A DNA stretch of 64,000 bases from Gemmatimonadota bacterium (GTDB lineage: Bacteria > Gemmatimonadota > Gemmatimonadetes > Longimicrobiales > Gaopeijiaceae), in NCBI GenBank assembly GCA_041390125.1, contig JAWKQN010000003.1, forward strand, positions 124,001 through 188,000, in the 5' to 3' direction. Positions 41,142 through 50,611 of the stretch are shown here, piece by piece. Each line of letters begins with the position of its first letter. Position 1 is the first letter of the stretch. The translations under genes were made by a program, and so were the position numbers. A model generated the notes under the pieces. The model saw only the letters and a list, made by a program, of their open reading frames with translations. It was not told where the DNA came from and did no database searches.

Positions 41142-44100
41142 TGAGGCGCACCGGCCGCTGGGTCCGCGGGATCGCGTTCGCCGTGGGGTTGGTGCTCATC
41201 CTGGCGGGAGTCGGCGGTCTCCTGCTCGTGCGGACGGCGCCCGGACGGGCGCTGGTGCTGGACCAGGTGATGACCCGCGCCCGCGCCCTGCTGGCGGGCT
41301 CCCTGGAGGTGGAACGCTTCGGGGAAGGGGACCTGCTGGAGCGCACCGCGCTCGTGGGCGTGCGCCTGACGGACGCCCGGGGCGTTCCGGTCCTCGAGGC
41401 CGACTCCGTGTTGCTGTCCTATTCGGCGTGGAGCCTCCTGCGTGGGGCCCGCGAGCTGGCCGGCGTGGACATCCACGGCGCGACCGTCCGTCTCCAGGCG
41501 GACGACACCGGCTGGAACGTGGCGCGTCTGTTGAAGCCAGCGGACACCGCCGCCGGGCAGCCGGAGCGGCCCGCCGCGGACTCGGCCACGGCCGCGCTCA
41601 CGGCGCCGGGAGGCTTCGTGTTGCGCAATGTCAGCCTGCACGACTCCCGCCTCGCCATCGAACCGCTCGAAGGGGCGCCCACGCGGGTTCGCGGCCTGGA
41701 GGCGGAGCTGCCGCGCGTCGCGCTGGGCGGCGCGGACGGGATCGACCGCATCGAGATCTACAGAGCGGCCTTCGAGGCGGAGCTTCTCGCGGGCACGCTC
41801 GTCGTGCACGAGCTGGTCGGTGGCGTGGAGCGCGAAGGCAATCGCGTGCATGTGGACGTCGCGCGCCTGCGTCTCCCGGAGTCCGAGGTGCGGGGCGAGG
41901 TGGACGTGGCCTGGGACACGGCCGGTGTGGTCACCGAGCTCACGGTGACGTCGGGCGACGTGGAGGTTGCCGACCTGTGGTGGCTCGAGCCGGATCTCCC
42001 GCGCGGGCGGCTCACCGGTCGTCTCGATGCGCGGCTCTCCCCGGCGGGCTCGCGCTGGACATTCGCGGACGCGCGCTTCCTCTCGGGCGCCTCGGCGGTG
42101 GACGGCTCCGGCTCGATCGTCCTGGAGCCGCGGCTGCGACTCGACGACCTGGAGCTCGAGGCGCAGCGCTTCGACGTCGGGCTGCTGTCTCCCTGGCTGC
42201 CGGACACCCTGTGGACCTGGGCCCGCCTGGACGGTACGCTCTCCGCCGACGGTACACCCGACCGGCTCGCCGTCGTGGCCGATCTCCAGGTCGTCGATCC
42301 GGACGTCGGGTCCGCTCCCACCCGCCTCCAGCTGGACGGCGGAGCCCGATTGGCCGGGGGGCTGGGTGCGCGAACGCTCCGCCTGCGGGCCGGGCCGCTC
42401 GCGCCCGCCCTGCTGTCGCGCGTGGGCGGGCTGGACTGGTTGGACTCCCCTCCGTCCGTCGACGTCACGCTCGATGGGACGATCGAGGAGGGTCTGCGGA
42501 TCCTTGGGGAGGCGACGCTGGGAGACGGGGAAGAGACGGGCAGCCGGGTGCGTGCAGACCTGGTGGTGCAGACCGCCGACGAGGCTCCCCTCCAGCTCTC
42601 CGGCACGCTCGACCTGGACCCGCTCCGTCTGCCCGACCTGGATGGCCTGGCGCCGGGGCTCGCGCTGCAGGGGCTCGCGCGCGGTCGCGTAGACGTGGGA
42701 GGCACGCCGGACGCGCTCACGCTGTCCTCGGACCTGCAGACGTCGGGGGGGCCGCTCGGCCTCGTCGCGGTGCTGGGCTGGCGTGGGGAGCGACGCACGC
42801 TCGACGTGCAGGGCGCGCTGGACGAGCTGGACCTCTCCCGCCTCTCGGGTCGCGTGCCCGAGCGCTCGACCCTGGCCGGAGCGGTCGGCGTGACGGTCGG
42901 GCCCGAGCCCGGTGTCCTGTCGGCAACGCTCGACCTCGCTGCATCGCGATTGGCGGGTATCCGCGTGGAACGGGCTCGATCCGATCTGCGCGTCGTGGAC
43001 GGGCGTCTCCACCTGGACTCCCTGGAGGCCCGCTCCGCCCTGGGCGATCTGCGTGCGCGTGGGAGCCTGGCGCTCGACGATGTGGCCGAGGATGCCGAGC
43101 TCACCGTGGACCTCACCGATGGGTCCCTCGTGGGGCTGCGGCCACTGGTGTTCGGCGAGGAGGGAGAGCTTCCGGTCGGGCTCGAGGAGCTGCGCCTCCG
43201 CCTGGCCAGCCTCGACGGCACGGCTTCCGACACGGCGACCGTCGACCTCGCAGGCGCGTTCGAGCTGCACGGGACGCTCCGGGGCAGCCTCGATGCGCTC
43301 GTGGGCGAAGGACGGGTCGACCTGCGCGACGTCGTCTACCAGGACTTCGGTGCGGCCCGTCTCACCGCGCTCGTCGACGCATTCCGCCTCGCGAGCGGCG
43401 ACCTGGACGCACGCGTCGACGCTACCGACGTCACCGCGTTCGCGCGCCCGTTCGACCGCGCGACCGGAACGGTCGCGCTCGCCGGAGGTCGGGGTCGGGT
43501 GGTCGTGGAGTTCACGCGGCCGTCCGGGACCGTCTTCGCCGCCGGAGAGATCGAAGCCGACTCCAGCACGACGCTGTTGCACCTCGATCAGTTCAATATC
43601 GTGGATCTGGGAGACCGGTGGCGGTTGGGCGGTCCCGCGCGTCTGGCGTGGGGGCCGGAGGGACTCGAGGTGCGGGACCTGCGCGTGTTGCGCCCCGGTG
43701 AGGAGACCTTCGAGGTCAACGTCGACGGAACCTTGCCGCGCGACGGTTCCGGTGGGCTACGCGTGGACGTCCGGGCCCTGGACCTCGCGCGCATCAGTCG
43801 CATCGTGGCGTTCCAGGAGAACGATATCGAGGGATTGGTCGACCTGGACCTCGACGTGCGGGGCTCCCTCTCGGCTCCGGCCTTCGACGGCACGCTCGCG
43901 GTCCGCCAGATGCGCTACCGGGTCGTCCGGTTCGACGAGTTGGGCGGCGAGCTGCACTATCAGGACCGCACGCTGCGTGGCTCCCTCGTGGGTGTGCGGG
44001 GCAGTCGCCGGAGCGTGCGCATCGAGGGTAGCGTCCCTGCGGACCTGGCGCTCGGAGACGTCGAGACCCGCATCCCCGAAGGCCCGGTGCGCGTCTCGTT

Positions 44101-45520
44101 GCAGGCCGATTCGGTCCCCCTGGCCAACGTGCTGGGGTTCTTTCCGGGCTACGAGCGCGTCGAGGGGGAATTGTCGGGCAACTTCGTGGTCTCGGGCACC
44201 CCGAGCGACCTGCAGCCGTCGGGGCTCATGCGCCTCAGCGGGGGCGCGGCGACCGTGCGCGAGTTCGGGATCCGTCCCACCGATGGCACCGGCACCTTCG
44301 AGCTGACGCCGGACGGGATCGTCACGGTCGATGCGACCGTGCGCGAACGGGGGCAGGCCCGCGTCAGCGGGCGGATCAACCTGAACCCCATCACCGATCC
44401 CGGCTTCGATCTCGACGTGACCACGGTCGGCGGAGACGACATCCGCATCGCGGCGCGGCGGGAGATGGAGGCGCGCGTGTCCGGGCAGGTGCATCTCGGT
44501 GGCAGCTATCAGCGACCGGAGCTGACCGGTGCGATCGCGGTGCGGGAGGGCGTGCTGTACCTGGACGAATTCGTCCGCGCCGCCACGATCGTCGACCTGA
44601 GCGACCCCGCGCTGATCGACCTCGACCGCGAGCTGCTCGCCCTCGATCCGATCGTGCGGGAGAGCCAGAACCCGTTCGTGCAGAACCTGCGGGTCACCGT
44701 CGACGTGCGTCTGGACGGGAACGCGTGGCTGCGCAGCCCCGAGATGAACGTGGAGATGGCGGGCGATCTCCTGTTGACTTTCGATCGAGCGGGTCGCACG
44801 GTCGCGATGCTGGGTGACCTGACCGCGCTCCGGGGGACGTATCGGGTGGTCGGCCGCCAGTTCGAGGTGGAGGACGGCACCGTACGCTTCCTGGGCACGC
44901 CCGGCGTGAACCCCACGCTCGAGATCACCGCCCAGAACCGCCTCCGGGTGGAGGGCGGCTCCGCCGTGGACATCACGGCAGCGGTGACGGGCACCATGCT
45001 GCGGCCAGAGGTGGCGCTCACGAGCGACCTGCCAGGGGCCACCCGCGAAGATCTCATCAGCTACCTGCTCTTCGGGCGTCCGCAGGCCGCCCTGACCCAA
45101 CTGGCCAGCCAGAGCGGCTCCGTGCTGGGCTCCGCCGGGCTCTCGCTCACACTGGGGGCCCTGGCCAGCCAGGTGGGATCGCTCGTCGCCGATGAGCTGC
45201 CCTTCGACTACCTGTCGGTCTCCACCCAACAGGCGTTCAGTGGAGGCGTGAACCAGAACGCGCTGCGGTCGGGCTTTCGCAGCACCGAGGTCGAGGTGGG
45301 CAAGTACGTGCTGGACGACGTCTTCCTGGCGCTCGTGCTCCGGCCCTTCGATGCCGACCGACTCTCCGGCTTCCGCATGGAGTGGCGTCTGTCCGACCAG
45401 GTGGGCGTGGAGGGCTTCGTGGAGAACCGGCTGGCCCAGCTCGGGGCCAGCTTCGATGGCCTGCTGTTCCAGCTCCGCCGGGTCATCGGCTTCCGGCTCT
45501 TCCGGGAATGGGGCTACTGA
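41141..45520 (+). CDS. TamB-like (AsmA/DUF490) giant envelope protein
   Basis: 1,459 residues: one N-terminal membrane anchor ('GIAFAVGLVLILAGVGGLLLV'), a very long stretch of repeating beta segments with alternating polar and apolar residues, and the C-terminal TamB/DUF490 domain ('GTYRVVGRQFEVEDGTVRFLGT', 'ALTSDLPGATREDLISYLLFGRP', ending 'RLFREWGY'). Proteins of this group form a long hydrophobic groove across the periplasm and are implicated in phospholipid transport and in Omp85-dependent outer-membrane assembly. The pairing with a TamA-like barrel fits. A hairpin 53 bp past the stop probably ends the unit. Confidence 0.9.
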   Translation: MRRTGRWVRGIAFAVGLVLILAGVGGLLLVRTAPGRALVLDQVMTRARALLAGSLEVERFGEGDLLERTALVGVRLTDARGVPVLEADSVLLSYSAWSLLRGARELAGVDIHGATVRLQADDTGWNVARLLKPADTAAGQPERPAADSATAALTAPGGFVLRNVSLHDSRLAIEPLEGAPTRVRGLEAELPRVALGGADGIDRIEIYRAAFEAELLAGTLVVHELVGGVEREGNRVHVDVARLRLPESEVRGEVDVAWDTAGVVTELTVTSGDVEVADLWWLEPDLPRGRLTGRLDARLSPAGSRWTFADARFLSGASAVDGSGSIVLEPRLRLDDLELEAQRFDVGLLSPWLPDTLWTWARLDGTLSADGTPDRLAVVADLQVVDPDVGSAPTRLQLDGGARLAGGLGARTLRLRAGPLAPALLSRVGGLDWLDSPPSVDVTLDGTIEEGLRILGEATLGDGEETGSRVRADLVVQTADEAPLQLSGTLDLDPLRLPDLDGLAPGLALQGLARGRVDVGGTPDALTLSSDLQTSGGPLGLVAVLGWRGERRTLDVQGALDELDLSRLSGRVPERSTLAGAVGVTVGPEPGVLSATLDLAASRLAGIRVERARSDLRVVDGRLHLDSLEARSALGDLRARGSLALDDVAEDAELTVDLTDGSLVGLRPLVFGEEGELPVGLEELRLRLASLDGTASDTATVDLAGAFELHGTLRGSLDALVGEGRVDLRDVVYQDFGAARLTALVDAFRLASGDLDARVDATDVTAFARPFDRATGTVALAGGRGRVVVEFTRPSGTVFAAGEIEADSSTTLLHLDQFNIVDLGDRWRLGGPARLAWGPEGLEVRDLRVLRPGEETFEVNVDGTLPRDGSGGLRVDVRALDLARISRIVAFQENDIEGLVDLDLDVRGSLSAPAFDGTLAVRQMRYRVVRFDELGGELHYQDRTLRGSLVGVRGSRRSVRIEGSVPADLALGDVETRIPEGPVRVSLQADSVPLANVLGFFPGYERVEGELSGNFVVSGTPSDLQPSGLMRLSGGAATVREFGIRPTDGTGTFELTPDGIVTVDATVRERGQARVSGRINLNPITDPGFDLDVTTVGGDDIRIAARREMEARVSGQVHLGGSYQRPELTGAIAVREGVLYLDEFVRAATIVDLSDPALIDLDRELLALDPIVRESQNPFVQNLRVTVDVRLDGNAWLRSPEMNVEMAGDLLLTFDRAGRTVAMLGDLTALRGTYRVVGRQFEVEDGTVRFLGTPGVNPTLEITAQNRLRVEGGSAVDITAAVTGTMLRPEVALTSDLPGATREDLISYLLFGRPQAALTQLASQSGSVLGSAGLSLTLGALASQVGSLVADELPFDYLSVSTQQAFSGGVNQNALRSGFRSTEVEVGKYVLDDVFLALVLRPFDADRLSGFRMEWRLSDQVGVEGFVENRLAQLGASFDGLLFQLRRVIGFRLFREWGY

Positions 45521-45572
45521 GCCGGCGCTAGGCGGGTCGCCCCACGAGGCTCTCCGTCCGCCGCGTCGGCCC

Positions 45573-45594
45573 CCGGCCTTCCGCGGCAGGCCGG
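45573..45594 (+). terminator. Hairpin after the tamB-like gene
   Basis: CCGGCCT (45573-45579) pairs with AGGCCGG (45588-45594) around an 8-nt loop, 53 bp after the tamB stop. It is the nearest terminator-like structure, without a T tract. Confidence 0.4.
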
Positions 45595-45661
45595 TCGTGT
45601 GTCTGCGGGAGCATTCGTGCACGATCGCGGGGTTCGGGAGCTCAGCACGCCTGCGACACAG

Positions 45662-45725
45662 GGGGTGCGAACCCCTTGCTGGAGCACCTGAGCAGGTGTC
45701 CGGTTCTTGCTCAGGATCGTGCTCC
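45662..45725 (+). promoter_or_regulatory. Structured intergenic region before the glycan locus
   Basis: GGGGT-GCGA-ACCCC at 45662-45675 is a 5-bp stem capped by a GNRA tetraloop. Next, GGAGCAC-CTGAGCA (45681-45694) pairs with TGCTCAG-(GATC)-GTGCTCC (45708-45725): a 14-bp stem with a 4-nt bulge. No tRNA fits, as there is no room for the arms. It may be a structured leader or small RNA ahead of the glycosyltransferase gene at 45804. Confidence 0.4.
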
Positions 45726-45803
45726 AAATGCCCCGACCCCCCCTTCCGGAGGCAGATTCGCCGCTCGACGCATCCCCGAACCGCGCGGATAGAGGCCGCT
45801 TTC

Positions 45804-47270
45804 ATGCCCTCGAGCCCCACGCTGGTGATCCCCGGATCCGCCCTGCATGACCAACGTCGGATCCTGCTCATCACCTACGACTTCGCCCCGAGTTGGCGCA
45901 TCGGAGCCCGCAGGTGGATCGAAACGGCCCGCCTTCTCTCGGACCTGGGATGGGGCCTGGATGTCGTATGCTCCGATGCATCGGGTCATGAAGATCCGGA
46001 GCTGATCCACCGCCTCCCCCCTGGAGTGCGGGTCTTCTCGCTCCATCATCGCGAGGGTCTGGCCGAGCGCGTCTGCGCCGGCGCCGTCCGCATCCGCCAC
46101 CGGATGCGAAAGCGCCGCCGCTCGGGGGACGGGAACGGGATCGGCGGGCGCGCCGAGGCGCCCACCAGCATGGCGCGGCGCCGCTCGGACCTGCCACTCC
46201 TCTTCCAGGAGCCGCGCGATGCGGTGCGCGCCTTCCTGGGCTGGCTCGACCACGCCCGCTTCGAGCCGTGGGTCGCGGATGCCACGGCGATGGCGCGTTC
46301 GATCATCGGGCCCCATCATCGGGTGGTGATCTCCTCGGGTCCGCCGCACATGGCGCACGAGGCCGGTCGTCGCGTGGCCGAGCGTACCGGTCTGCCCCTC
46401 TTCGTGGACTTCCGCGACGCGTGGAGCACGCTCCCCGCGCTCAGCGAGCCGATCGCCAGCGTGGTGTGGTACCGGATGGCGGCCGCCTACGAGGCCCGCG
46501 TCGTCAAGTCGGCCAGCCTGGTGCTGACCACCACGGACGAGGTGACCCGGCACATGCAGAGCCGCTATCCGGCCGCGCGGGACCGCATCGCGACCGTCAT
46601 GAACGGCGCCGACCCGCAGGCGTTGCCCGAGCCGGGTCCGCGCTCCCGCTTCATCATCGGTTATGCGGGCTCGTTGTATCTGGATCGCGATCCCCGTCCG
46701 CTCTTCCTGGCTGTGCGCCGCGCCGTCGATCGCCTCGGCGTGGAGCCGGAGCGCTTCGGGGTGGAGATGATCGGCGGCGTGGACCGCGCGTTGGGTCGCT
46801 CGACGCGCGAGCTCGCCGAGGAGGCCGGCGTGGAGCGGTTCGTGTCCATCGGCGGGCGGAAGAACCGCTCGCAGACCACGCGCTTCTTGATGGATGCGAG
46901 CGTGTTGGTGGTGCTGGCGTGGTCGTTCAAGGACGCCGTGCCGGCCAAGCTCTTCGACTATCTGCGCTACCCCGCGTCCATCCTGGTCTTCTCGGCGGAA
47001 GACGCGGCCCCGGCCCGCGTGTTCGGCGGTACTGCGGTCCATGTGGTCCCTCCGCACGACATCGAGCGCGCGGCCGACCTGCTGTGCCAGCGCTACCGCG
47101 ATTGGGAAGCCGGTCGGGTGCCGGTGTCGGCGCTCGAGCCGCGTTTCGAGCGTCGCGCACAGATCGGTCCACTCGTCGACGCGCTCGACGCGCTGCCGGG
47201 GGCCCGCTCGGGAACCCGCCGCACCGGTTCCGCGGACGCCGAGCGCGTCCTGAACTCCCTGGTCCATTGA
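45804..47270 (+). CDS. Glycosyltransferase (GT4-like)
   Basis: 488 residues of GT-B type. The N-terminal lobe starts 'RRILLITYDFAPSWRIGARRWIETARLLSDLGWGLDVVC'. The linker 'DFRDAW', 'TTTDEVTRHMQSRY' and 'VMNGAD' lead to the C-terminal donor lobe 'FIIGYAGSLYLDRDPRPLFLAVRRAVDRLG' and 'AVPAKLFDYLRYPASILVFS'. This matches group-1 glycosyltransferases that use nucleotide sugars on the cytoplasmic face. A low-complexity basic stretch (about 95-120) interrupts the first lobe. AGAGG precedes ATG 45804. It is the first gene of the glycan locus, 8 bp before the exporter permease. Confidence 0.84.
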   Translation: MPSSPTLVIPGSALHDQRRILLITYDFAPSWRIGARRWIETARLLSDLGWGLDVVCSDASGHEDPELIHRLPPGVRVFSLHHREGLAERVCAGAVRIRHRMRKRRRSGDGNGIGGRAEAPTSMARRRSDLPLLFQEPRDAVRAFLGWLDHARFEPWVADATAMARSIIGPHHRVVISSGPPHMAHEAGRRVAERTGLPLFVDFRDAWSTLPALSEPIASVVWYRMAAAYEARVVKSASLVLTTTDEVTRHMQSRYPAARDRIATVMNGADPQALPEPGPRSRFIIGYAGSLYLDRDPRPLFLAVRRAVDRLGVEPERFGVEMIGGVDRALGRSTRELAEEAGVERFVSIGGRKNRSQTTRFLMDASVLVVLAWSFKDAVPAKLFDYLRYPASILVFSAEDAAPARVFGGTAVHVVPPHDIERAADLLCQRYRDWEAGRVPVSALEPRFERRAQIGPLVDALDALPGARSGTRRTGSADAERVLNSLVH

Positions 47271-47278
47271 GGTCGTCC

Positions 47279-48121
47279 ATGGCGCCCCCGGCCACCGCTC
47301 CCCCGCTGACCATCCTCGAGCCGCCGCGCCGCTGGGACGGTCCACCGCTCCGTGAGCTCTGGCGCTTCCGTGACCTCCTCGGGACGCTCGCCCTGCGCGA
47401 CCTGAAGGTCCGCTACAAGCAGACGGTGCTCGGGCTCTTCTGGGTGCTGGCGCAGCCGTTCGCGGCCGCCGGTGTCTTCGCGTTCGTGTTCGGACGCGTC
47501 GCCAGCCTCGAGGCACCCGGCGGGGTGCCCTACTTCCTGTTCACATTTGCCGGTCTCCAGGCCTGGCTCCTCTTCTCGAACACCCTCACCCGCTCGACGA
47601 ACGCGCTGGTCGGGAATTTCCAGCTCGTCCAGAAGGTCTACTTCCCCCGCCTGATCCTTCCGCTGTCCACCGTCGTGGCCAGCTTGCTGGACTTCCTCAT
47701 CGTGATGGTGTTGTTCACCGTGCTGTTGCTGCTCCAGTGGCACCTTCCGGGTGTCGAGGTCCTGTGGGCGCCCGTCTGCCTCGCGCTCCTGCTGGCTCTG
47801 GCGCTCGGTCTGGGCTTTGCCTCCAGCGCACTGGCCGTGGCATACCGTGACGTGCGCCATGCCCAACCGGTGCTGACCCAGCTCCTGCTCTACGCCAGCC
47901 CCGTGGCCTATGCTGTCACGGTGGTTCCCGAGCGGTACCGCGGCGTGTACCTGCTGAACCCCATCGCGCCGATCCTGGAGACGTTCCGCTATGCCCTGCT
48001 GGGCACGGGGGATCCACCGTGGACCGCGTTCGGCATCGCGGCCGCGGTGTGCGTCGTGGTCTTCATCGGTGGCATGATCGTGTTCACCCGCCTGGACCGG
48101 ATGTTCGCCGATGTCATCTGA
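47279..48121 (+). CDS. Polysaccharide ABC exporter permease (Wzm-type)
   Basis: 280 residues with six predicted membrane segments. The N-terminal amphipathic part reads 'LRELWRFRDLLGTLALRDLKVRYKQTVLGLFWVLAQP', the hallmark of ABC-2 polysaccharide/polyol-phosphate exporters. Later motifs are 'NAGNLV'-like 'NALVGNFQLVQKVYFPRLILPLS' and 'LLYASPVAYAVTVVPERYRGVYLLNPIAPILETFRYAL'. It forms the inner-membrane channel through which a lipid-linked glycan is moved. The ATPase partner follows with an 11-bp overlap. Confidence 0.92.
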   Translation: MAPPATAPPLTILEPPRRWDGPPLRELWRFRDLLGTLALRDLKVRYKQTVLGLFWVLAQPFAAAGVFAFVFGRVASLEAPGGVPYFLFTFAGLQAWLLFSNTLTRSTNALVGNFQLVQKVYFPRLILPLSTVVASLLDFLIVMVLFTVLLLLQWHLPGVEVLWAPVCLALLLALALGLGFASSALAVAYRDVRHAQPVLTQLLLYASPVAYAVTVVPERYRGVYLLNPIAPILETFRYALLGTGDPPWTAFGIAAAVCVVVFIGGMIVFTRLDRMFADVI

Positions 48122-49349
48122 GCACGCGGTCGTCACGCGCGGGCTCGGCAAGGCATACGCCATCGGGGCCGCGGACGAGAAGGCGGACACGCTGGTGCAG
48201 TCGCTGGCCCGCCGCCTCCGCCACCCGTTCGGGCGCGGCGACGTGGAGCGCGTGTGGGCGCTCCGCGACCTGGACCTGGAGGTGCGGGTCGGTGAGGTGG
48301 TGGGGATCGTGGGTCGGAACGGGGCGGGGAAGAGCACGCTGCTCAAGATCCTCAGCCGCATCACCCACCCCACCGAAGGCCGGGCCGAGCTGCGCGGTCG
48401 AGCGGGCGCCCTGTTGGAGGTCGGGACGGGCTTCCACCGCGAGCTCACCGGCCGCGAGAACATCTACCTGAACGGCGCCATCCTGGGGATGCGGCGCGAC
48501 GAGATCGACCGTCGCTTCGACGAGATCGTGGCCTTCGCCGGCACCGAGCGTTTCCTCGACACGCCGGTCAAGCGCTACTCCAGCGGGATGTACGTGCGCC
48601 TCGCCTTCGCGGTGGCCGCGCATCTGGATCCGGAGATCCTCATCGTGGACGAGGTGCTCTCCGTCGGGGACGCGGACTTCCAGCGCCGCTGCCTCGGGAA
48701 GATGCACGAGGTGGCGGGTGGCGGACGCACGGTGCTGTTCGTGAGTCACAACATGCCGATGGTGCGCGCACTGTGCTCCCGCGCCATCGTGCTCCGCGAT
48801 GGGCGCATGGTCCTCGACGGGGATCCCGACGATGCCGTCGACCACTACCTCGACCAGGTGGAGGAGAGCGCCGAGCGCGACCTCGCCGACCGCGAGGATC
48901 GCAGCGGCCGCGGTGGGGTGCGCCTCACCGGAGCCCGGGTCGCCTCGGCGGCCGGGGACGGAGTGCCGGTGGCCACGGGCGGGGGCGCACGCTTCGAGTT
49001 CGACGTGAGCGAGCGCAAGCCGGGGCTGGCGCTGACCTTCACGCTGTACGATCCCCAGGGGACGCGCATCACGTCGTTCGACACGCGGGTGGCCTCACCG
49101 GAGGACATCCACACCAACGGGGCCGGCGGCCCCATCCGCTGCGAGCTGGACGAGCTGCCGCTCGTGCAGGGACGGTACCGCGTGAACGTGGCGCTGAGCG
49201 TCGGCGACGAGGTGCACGACCACGTGGAAGCGGCGCTCGTCTTCGACGTCGCGGCCGGCGTGCTGCGTGGGCGACCCATCACGCGAACGGGGAAGTACGG
49301 CGCCGTGGCCGTCCCCCATCGCTGGCACCTGCCGGGGGGTCCATGCTGA
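48111..49349 (+). CDS. Polysaccharide ABC exporter ATPase with Wzt C-terminal domain
   Basis: 412 residues. The ATPase has Walker A GRNGAGKST, signature 'YSSGMYVRLAFAVAAH', Walker B 'ILIVDEVLSVGD' and switch 'FVSHN'. After about 265 comes a Wzt-like beta-sandwich (about 275-405, 'VRLTGARVASAAGDGVPVATGGGARFEFDV', 'LVQGRYRVNVALSVG'), which in O-antigen exporters recognises the modified end of the glycan. This suggests a chain exported after completion, with a terminal mark; the adjacent pyruvyltransferase-like gene is a candidate for the marking step. It overlaps its neighbours on both sides. Confidence 0.92.
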   Translation: MSSEHAVVTRGLGKAYAIGAADEKADTLVQSLARRLRHPFGRGDVERVWALRDLDLEVRVGEVVGIVGRNGAGKSTLLKILSRITHPTEGRAELRGRAGALLEVGTGFHRELTGRENIYLNGAILGMRRDEIDRRFDEIVAFAGTERFLDTPVKRYSSGMYVRLAFAVAAHLDPEILIVDEVLSVGDADFQRRCLGKMHEVAGGGRTVLFVSHNMPMVRALCSRAIVLRDGRMVLDGDPDDAVDHYLDQVEESAERDLADREDRSGRGGVRLTGARVASAAGDGVPVATGGGARFEFDVSERKPGLALTFTLYDPQGTRITSFDTRVASPEDIHTNGAGGPIRCELDELPLVQGRYRVNVALSVGDEVHDHVEAALVFDVAAGVLRGRPITRTGKYGAVAVPHRWHLPGGPC

Positions 49350-50611
49350 AGCCGGCGCGCGCGTGGTGGCGGGCGCGGCGGCGGGCGCGCCGGCGCGCGG
49401 CCATCGAGGCCGAGGTGCGTCGTCAGGGGTCGCGCCCGAGCGCCGAGGGCGTGCTGGTGCTGGCGCCCGGTCCGGTAGGAAGCCTCGGCGACGAGGCGAT
49501 GCTGCGCACGGTCCGCCGGGTCCTGCGGGAAGGGGGGGAGTCGCGCATCGGCCTGGCGAGCTTCACGACCGACGAGGACTGGGAACGCGCCGGACCCTGG
49601 ACCGCCCGGGTGGCGGTCGGCGACTGGCTGAGCCGCGGCGACCTGTCGCAGTACGCAACGTTCGCCCGCGCCGTGGTGCAGTACCGCGGGTTCCTGGTCC
49701 TGGGCGCGGACGTGCTGGACGGTGCCTACAGCGAGATCCGCAGCGAGGGCCGCCTCGCTCTCGCGAGCCTGGCCGCCGCCGCGGGCGTCCACACCGAGAT
49801 CGTGGGCTTCAGCTACCGGGACCAGCCTGGCCCGCGCGCGCTGCGGGCGCTGCGGGATCTGCATCCGGACGTGGTGCTGCGCGCGCGGGAGGCCACGTCG
49901 GCGGCGCGGGTGCGCGCCCACACCGGGCGGACCGTGCACGAGAGCGCGGACCTGGCCTTCCTGCTGGAGCCCGAGCTCGCCTCGGACGAGGGCCGTGCGC
50001 TCGCGGAGTGGATGGAGGCGGCCCGGGGCCGGGGCGACACCGTGCTCGGCTTCAACCTGAACCCCTCGCCCGTGCGGGGGGAGGCGGAGGGCCCGACCCG
50101 CCTGGTGGACGCCTACGGCCGCGCGCTCGGCGCGCTGCTGGAGCGGGATCCCGGGCTGGTGGTGGTGGGCTTCATCCACGATGTCCGCAGCGAGCACGGC
50201 GAACTGGCCGCGCTCGCCGAGGTGGTGCGCCGTCTGGACCCTTGGCGGGACCGGGTGCGAACCGCGCCCCCGGCCGCGTCGGCGGCCGAGATCAAGGCGC
50301 TCGCCGGGCGCACGGATGCGGTGCTGAGCGGGCGGATGCATCTGGCCATCGCCGCCCTGGGTTCGGGCGTCCCCGTGGCCGCCCTGCAGTACCAGGGCAA
50401 GTTCGAGGGCCTGTTCGGGGCGTTCGGGCTCGATGGCCTCATGCTGGAGCCCGTTGCGGCCCTGGAGCCCGGGCGGCTCGAGGCGTTGCTGCGCTCCCTG
50501 CTGGAGCGCCGGGACGACGCCACGACGGCCGTGGCCGCCGCGCTCCCCGAGGCCCGCCGCCGCGCACGCACCAACCTGGGCGCCTTCCTGCCGACGGCGA
50601 CGCCCTCGTGA
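49343..50611 (+). CDS. Polysaccharide pyruvyltransferase-like protein
   Basis: 422 residues. It resembles the pyruvyltransferase family (CsaB/WcaK-like): 'GPVGSLGDEAMLRTVRRVLRE' near the N terminus, 'FLVLGADVLDGAYS', 'GFSYRDQPGPRALRALRDLHPDVVLRAREATSAARVR', 'ESADLAFLLE' and the C-terminal 'AVLSGRMHLAIAALGSGVPVAALQYQGKFEGLFGAFGL'. These enzymes put a pyruvate ketal from PEP onto a glycan sugar. A basic N terminus (RARRRARRRA) precedes the fold. ATG at 49343 follows GGGGGG and overlaps the exporter ATPase by 7 bp. Confidence 0.82.
   Translation: MLKPARAWWRARRRARRRAAIEAEVRRQGSRPSAEGVLVLAPGPVGSLGDEAMLRTVRRVLREGGESRIGLASFTTDEDWERAGPWTARVAVGDWLSRGDLSQYATFARAVVQYRGFLVLGADVLDGAYSEIRSEGRLALASLAAAAGVHTEIVGFSYRDQPGPRALRALRDLHPDVVLRAREATSAARVRAHTGRTVHESADLAFLLEPELASDEGRALAEWMEAARGRGDTVLGFNLNPSPVRGEAEGPTRLVDAYGRALGALLERDPGLVVVGFIHDVRSEHGELAALAEVVRRLDPWRDRVRTAPPAASAAEIKALAGRTDAVLSGRMHLAIAALGSGVPVAALQYQGKFEGLFGAFGLDGLMLEPVAALEPGRLEALLRSLLERRDDATTAVAAALPEARRRARTNLGAFLPTATPS

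Noticed and set aside
45681..45725. tRNA-like 7-bp acceptor stem (GGAGCAC/GTGCTCC)
   Set aside because: Only about 31 nt lie between the arms and there is no T-arm or anticodon arm.
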